A stretch of DNA of 49,981 nt from Dehalococcoidia bacterium (GTDB lineage Bacteria > Chloroflexota > Dehalococcoidia > Lucifugimonadales > UBA3495), in NCBI GenBank assembly GCA_009692925.1, contig SHYG01000006.1, forward strand, positions 1 to 49,981, read 5' to 3'. The notes under the pieces were generated by a model that saw only the letters and a program-made list of their open reading frames with translations, made no database searches and was not told the origin of the DNA. The first letter of the stretch is position 1. The number at the start of each line of letters is the position of its first letter. Shown here in pieces: positions 46,010 to 49,981 of the stretch. The translations under genes and the position numbers were made by a program.

Positions 46010-46951
46010 ATGGGGAAAAGGATGGGCATTATGGATCAGCACATTACCTCATTCCTGCAGCACTTGGGCGTCGAGAAGGGACTCTCGCATAACACGCTGG
46101 AGGCCTACCGCAACGACCTCCACCAGTTCAGCGAGTTCCTTCACCGGCGGCTGAACGGCAACTCGGGCGCCAACCCGTGGCTCAAAGTTGACCTGCATCT
46201 GCTGAACGAATACATCGCCGATCTGCGGGGCACCAAGGGCTACCGCGACACCACCACGGCCCGCAAGGTGGCGTCCCTAAAGTCGTTTTTCGGGTTCATG
46301 ACCGAGAACGGGGGAGTGACCGAGGACCCCACCGAAACGTTGGGGTCGCCGAGAGTGGGTCGCAGCCTGCCCAAGTGCCTGTCGGAGGAGGAGGTGACCA
46401 AGCTCCTGGACCAGGCAGCCCTGGCCAGCACCGCCGAGGGCCAGCGGGACTCCACCATCCTGGAGCTGCTGTACGCCAGCGGACTGCGGGTCAGCGAGCT
46501 GGTGGGGTTGAACCTGGCGGACGTGGATTTTGAAGAAGCGTACATTAAGTGCCGGGGCAAAGGCGCCCGGGAGCGCATTGTGCACCTGTATCCCCGGGCG
46601 GTGAACTACCTGAAGCGCTACGTGAACGCGGTGCGCGCGCCCATGCTGGCCAACCGGTCCGGCAAGCTGCCCCAGGTGGCGCTGTTTGTGAACCACCGGG
46701 GTGAGCGCCTGACCCGCCAGTGGATCTGGAACATCCTCAAGACCCATGCCAAGAAGTCGGGGATCAGCCAGCGCATTACGCCCCACACCCTGCGGCACAG
46801 CTTTGCAACGCACCTGCTGCAGAACGGGGCATCGTTGCGGCACGTGCAGGAGCTGCTGGGCCACTCCAGCATCTCCACCACCCAGGTCTACACCCACCTG
46901 ACCAACGACCATGTCCACAAAGAGTACGAAAAGAGCCATCCCAGGGCCTAG
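46010..46951 (+). CDS. xerD: Tyrosine recombinase XerC/XerD family (start at 46010, 46022 or 46031)
   Basis: LLYASGLRVSELVGLNL (catalytic R), TPHTLRHSFATHLLQNGASLRHVQELLGHSSISTTQVYTHLT (HxxR, H, Y). Confidence 0.93.
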   Translation: MGKRMGIMDQHITSFLQHLGVEKGLSHNTLEAYRNDLHQFSEFLHRRLNGNSGANPWLKVDLHLLNEYIADLRGTKGYRDTTTARKVASLKSFFGFMTENGGVTEDPTETLGSPRVGRSLPKCLSEEEVTKLLDQAALASTAEGQRDSTILELLYASGLRVSELVGLNLADVDFEEAYIKCRGKGARERIVHLYPRAVNYLKRYVNAVRAPMLANRSGKLPQVALFVNHRGERLTRQWIWNILKTHAKKSGISQRITPHTLRHSFATHLLQNGASLRHVQELLGHSSISTTQVYTHLTNDHVHKEYEKSHPRA

Positions 46952-47050
46952 CAGGGCGCTGAGAAAGGGGTCAATGGCCCGAGATCGTCCCAATTGTCGT
47001 ATCTGGGAATCCTTCCGCTTTTCGCAAAAGCGGGGTTTGTCAGCAGCCTG
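46952..47050 (+). mobile_element. MITE-like element copy E (99 bp), target duplication CTAG/TTAG (one mismatch); left CTAG contains the xerD stop codon
   Basis: GGCCTAG-CAGGGCGCTGAGAAAGGGGTCAATGG...GGGGTTTGTCAGCAGCCTG-TTAG. Confidence 0.85.
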
Positions 47051-47103
47051 TTAGGCTGGGCCTTGCGGAAAATATCCACGTCAGTTGGTAAACAATCGCG
47101 CCA

Positions 47104-47151
47104 GAAATCCCACCAACCCCCCTTTGTAAAGGGGGGCGAGGGGGGATTTCG
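47104..47151. repeat. C/G-rich palindrome AAATCCCACCAACCCCCCTTTGTAAAGGGGGGCGAGGGGGGATTT
   Basis: Read directly; same family as 2499. Confidence 0.75.
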
Positions 47152-47272
47152 TTCTCGCCCTGCCCTCGCAGTGACTGGGGAATGCTGATATAGTACATGG
47201 CAGAGCGTATTCTATGGCAGCTGGCGCCAGCTTGAGACCGAGGCCCTGCTGCCGCCTCGTAGGAGTAATCTA

Positions 47273-47623
47273 ATGCCTGCTAAAGGTCGCCGAGTGGCGG
47301 TGCGTCAAGCCGAGCTCAGGAGCCGGAAGCGCCGGACTGGCCCAGCCGCTGGGGATGGCGCCGACACGCCCGCCGCCGGTGTGGCCACCGCGGAGCGTGC
47401 AACCAACGATAGTTCCAGCCAGGCGGGAGACTCGCCGGTAGCTGCGCCTGCGCCTGCCGCGGTGGCGCGCGCGCCTCGGGTAGCTCGAGGCCGCGGTGAA
47501 GTGCGGGCCCGGGGACAGCAGGTATCGGCCTATGCCTACGCTGGCTCGGAAATGCGGCGCATCTTCATCGTAACCGGCGTGGTGTTCGCAATTCTGGTGA
47601 CCCTGACCTTCCTCCTCAAGTGA
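47273..47623 (+). CDS. Small single-TM protein with basic, Ala/Pro-rich N-terminal region
   Basis: C-terminal RRIFIVTGVVFAILVTLTFLLK; stop 4 bp before the uvrC start. Confidence 0.6.
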   Translation: MPAKGRRVAVRQAELRSRKRRTGPAAGDGADTPAAGVATAERATNDSSSQAGDSPVAAPAPAAVARAPRVARGRGEVRARGQQVSAYAYAGSEMRRIFIVTGVVFAILVTLTFLLK

Positions 47624-47627
47624 TCTG

Positions 47628-49496
47628 ATGCCCCCGGCCTCCTTCCTGCACCGCCTGCGGGTCACCCCCGAAAAGCCCGGCGTCTACTTGATGAAGGATG
47701 AGCAGGGCGAGGTGCTCTACGTCGGCAAGGCGCTGGTGCTGCGTGACCGACTGCGCTCCTACTTCGGCTCCCCTGCCGGTCTGGCCCCCAAGATCCAGCG
47801 CCTGGTGGAGCGCATCGCCGACTTCGAGTTTATCGTCACCGACACCGAAGCCGAGGCGCTGATCCTGGAAAACACCCTCATCAAGCGCTACCGTCCTCAC
47901 TACAACGCCCGTCTCAAAGACGGCAAAACCTATCCCTACTTGAAGATTGACCTGAGCGAGGAGTTTCCTCGCGTTTACATCACCCGCCAGGCCGTTAACG
48001 ACGGCGCCCGCTACTTTGGCCCCTTTGCCAGCTCCGGCAGCGTGCGGCAGACCATGGACCTGGTAAAGAAGCTCTTCCCCTACCGCTCCTGCACCAAGAC
48101 CATTACCGGCAACGACGCGCGCCCCTGCCTGGAGTACTTCATCCACCGCTGTGTGGCGCCCTGCTCCGGCTACGCCACTCGGGAAGAGTACGACCGGGTA
48201 ATTCAGCAGGTCATTCTGTTCATGGAGGGCAACACGGAGGCGGTTACTCAGGAACTTCAGCAGCGCATGGCTGCGGCCTCGGAGGGCTTGGAGTTTGAGC
48301 GGGCGGCGGTGCTGCGAGACCAGATTCATAGCATTGACCAGGTGGCGGAGGAGCAGCGCAGCATTGTGGATTCCAACCCGGTGCCCGACCTGGACGCCGT
48401 GGCGCTGGCCCAGGGCACCAACGAGACCTGGGTTGAGGTGTTTTTCATCCGCTACCGCAAGCTGATAGGCCGAGACCACTTCTTCATGGAGGGCGCCCAG
48501 GACGATGCGCCCGGAGTGGTGCTTGCCCAGTTCATCAAGCAGTTCTACCAGACCGCCTCAGTCATCCCGCCGCGCATTCTGGTGCAGCACCCGCTGGACG
48601 ACGCCGGCCTGATTAGCGAGTGGCTCCGGCAGCGCCGAGGCGGGGCCGTGAAGCTGCTTTCGCCCCAGCGCGGGCACTTCAAAAAACTGATGGACGTGGT
48701 GGCCGAAAACGCGACCCATGGACTGGCCCAGCACCGGGTGAAGTGGCTGCACAACGACGATGTCATCGGCGCGGCCATGACGGAGTTGCAGGAGGAGCTG
48801 AGCCTGCCGCGCCGGCCCCAGCGCATGGAGTGCTACGACATCTCCCACGTGCAGGGCACCAACGTGGTGGGCAGCATGGTGGTGTTCCAGGACGGACGGC
48901 CCAAACCGGCCCACTACCGGCGGTTCAAGATAAAAACGGTGGAAGGGGTGGACGACTACGCCAGCATTCGCGAGATGCTTCGCCGCCGCTTCAAGCGTCT
49001 GTCGGACCCTCGGGCAGCGGAACAGGACGAGAGCGCGGAGTTGGCCGTCAAGCCCCCCGACTCCTGGGGCATTTTGCCTGACCTCGTGCTGATCGACGGT
49101 GGTAAGGGGCATCTGTCGGCGGCCCAGGAGGTGTTCCTGCACCTGGGCCTGCAGCAGATACCGCTGGCCGCCCTGGCGAAGGAGAACGAGTGGCTGTTCG
49201 TGCCCCATGCGCCAGAGCCCATTGTTCTGCCGCGCCAGTCCCAGGCCCTCTACCTGGTACAGCGCATCCGCGACGAGGCGCACCGCTTCGCCATCACCTA
49301 TCACCGCAACCTGCGCAGCAAGAGCAGCCTGCACTCCTCCTTGGACCTGGTTACGGGCATTGGCCCCAAGCGCAAACGCATGCTGCTGCGCCGGTTCGGG
49401 TCGGTGCAGGGCATCAAAGCCGCCGCCGTGGACGATATCGCCGCGGTGCCGGGCATGACCCGCACCCTGGCCCTGCGCCTGAAGCAGACGTTGTAA
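47628..49496 (+). CDS. uvrC: UvrABC system protein C
   Basis: KPGVYLMKDEQGEVLYVGKALVLRDRLRSYF, RMECYDISHVQGTNVVGSMVVFQDGRPKPAHYRRFKIKTV, LVLIDGGKGHLSAA, C-terminal HhH. Confidence 0.96.
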   Translation: MPPASFLHRLRVTPEKPGVYLMKDEQGEVLYVGKALVLRDRLRSYFGSPAGLAPKIQRLVERIADFEFIVTDTEAEALILENTLIKRYRPHYNARLKDGKTYPYLKIDLSEEFPRVYITRQAVNDGARYFGPFASSGSVRQTMDLVKKLFPYRSCTKTITGNDARPCLEYFIHRCVAPCSGYATREEYDRVIQQVILFMEGNTEAVTQELQQRMAAASEGLEFERAAVLRDQIHSIDQVAEEQRSIVDSNPVPDLDAVALAQGTNETWVEVFFIRYRKLIGRDHFFMEGAQDDAPGVVLAQFIKQFYQTASVIPPRILVQHPLDDAGLISEWLRQRRGGAVKLLSPQRGHFKKLMDVVAENATHGLAQHRVKWLHNDDVIGAAMTELQEELSLPRRPQRMECYDISHVQGTNVVGSMVVFQDGRPKPAHYRRFKIKTVEGVDDYASIREMLRRRFKRLSDPRAAEQDESAELAVKPPDSWGILPDLVLIDGGKGHLSAAQEVFLHLGLQQIPLAALAKENEWLFVPHAPEPIVLPRQSQALYLVQRIRDEAHRFAITYHRNLRSKSSLHSSLDLVTGIGPKRKRMLLRRFGSVQGIKAAAVDDIAAVPGMTRTLALRLKQTL

Positions 49497-49566
49497 GAGC
49501 TGTCAGCTATCAGCGGTCAGCCACCCACCACAATCCGCTGAAGGCTAAGGGCGTGTCTAAATGCGT

Positions 49567-49710
49567 CCCTTCTCCCCTTTACGAAGGGGGAGATACAGAG
49601 GGGGTCGTCTGCGTCCAGCGCCGTCCCTATGTCGGGAGGCACCGCGGCGGAAGTCGGGGCCCGACCTACCTGTAGTCCCCCCTTCGTAAGGGGGGACGGG
49701 ACTACCCGTC
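49567..49710. repeat. Pair of C/G-rich palindromes (TCCCCTTTACGAAGGGGGA...; GTCCCCCCTTCGTAAGGGGGGAC)
   Basis: Read directly at 49571-49606 and 49675-49702. Confidence 0.65.
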
Positions 49711-49883
49711 CCTCCTCTCCAGTGGCGAGGCAATGGACGTTTTAGCAACCTTGCAAGAGTTGCCCCTGCATTTTTACTCGCCCGCACCGGTTGCTCGGCC
49801 GCCGCAACTCCAGTACCATACTACTGTTATTGCCGTCTTACACGCCGCCGTCCTTCACCTGAAGGACGCAGGAGTACCGGGGT

Positions 49884-49981
49884 ATGGTAAAAGTCTCCAT
49901 TACGCTAGCCAACAACGCTCAGATAACCGTGGAGGCTGAAGAGTCCGAGGTGGCGCACGGCGTCGTTGGCATGGTGCTGCG
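49884..49981 (+). CDS. Partial CDS running off the window, unknown product
   Basis: MVKVSITLANNAQITVEAEESEVAHGVVGMVL..., open to the window end. Confidence 0.4.
   Translation, partial: MVKVSITLANNAQITVEAEESEVAHGVVGMVL

Noticed and set aside
46010-46951. XerD-like recombinase as evidence of an integrated element or integron
   Set aside because: No attachment-site array, integrase-adjacent tRNA or cargo; most consistent with a chromosomal Xer-type recombinase.
46277-46993. 238-aa minus-strand ORF starting in MITE copy E and running antisense to xerD
   Set aside because: Start provided by MITE sequence (GRSRAIDPFLSALL) and body antisense to xerD; no domain.

Overview
High-GC bacterial chromosomal window. 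Gene content and promoter style suggest Chloroflexota (SAR202/Dehalococcoidia-like), but that placement is inference. It is densely coding, with about 40 supportable protein genes: a GldA/F/G-like ABC export locus, cinA, speD-like/speB, iscS, tandem M20 amidohydrolases, glycerate kinase, lutABC, an acyl-CoA dehydrogenase, an ECF sigma/anti-sigma pair, a large FAD/Fe-S oxidoreductase, trxB, galE-like, hpt, RidA, cyclophilin, RraA-like, a thiolase-like/DUF35 locus, xerD-like and uvrC. I saw no rRNA, tRNA or CRISPR array. The strongest non-coding signal is a ~99-bp MITE-like element present five times. Its ends are CAGG(G/C)TGCTGAAAA and it has 4-bp YTAR target duplications. Three copies sit exactly on the stop codon of a neighbouring gene, where the target duplication regenerates the stop; one copy splits an enoyl-CoA hydratase gene in frame. 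Other candidates: a SpeD-like protein lacking the usual AdoMet-binding Glu and translationally coupled to agmatinase; two thiolase-like proteins lacking the catalytic Cys and His, in one operon with two DUF35 proteins (Ltp2/ChsH2-like aldolase hypothesis); a cluster of eroding toxin-antitoxin-like genes including an MNT/HEPN pair; and a concentration of frameshifted or nonsense genes in accessory loci only.
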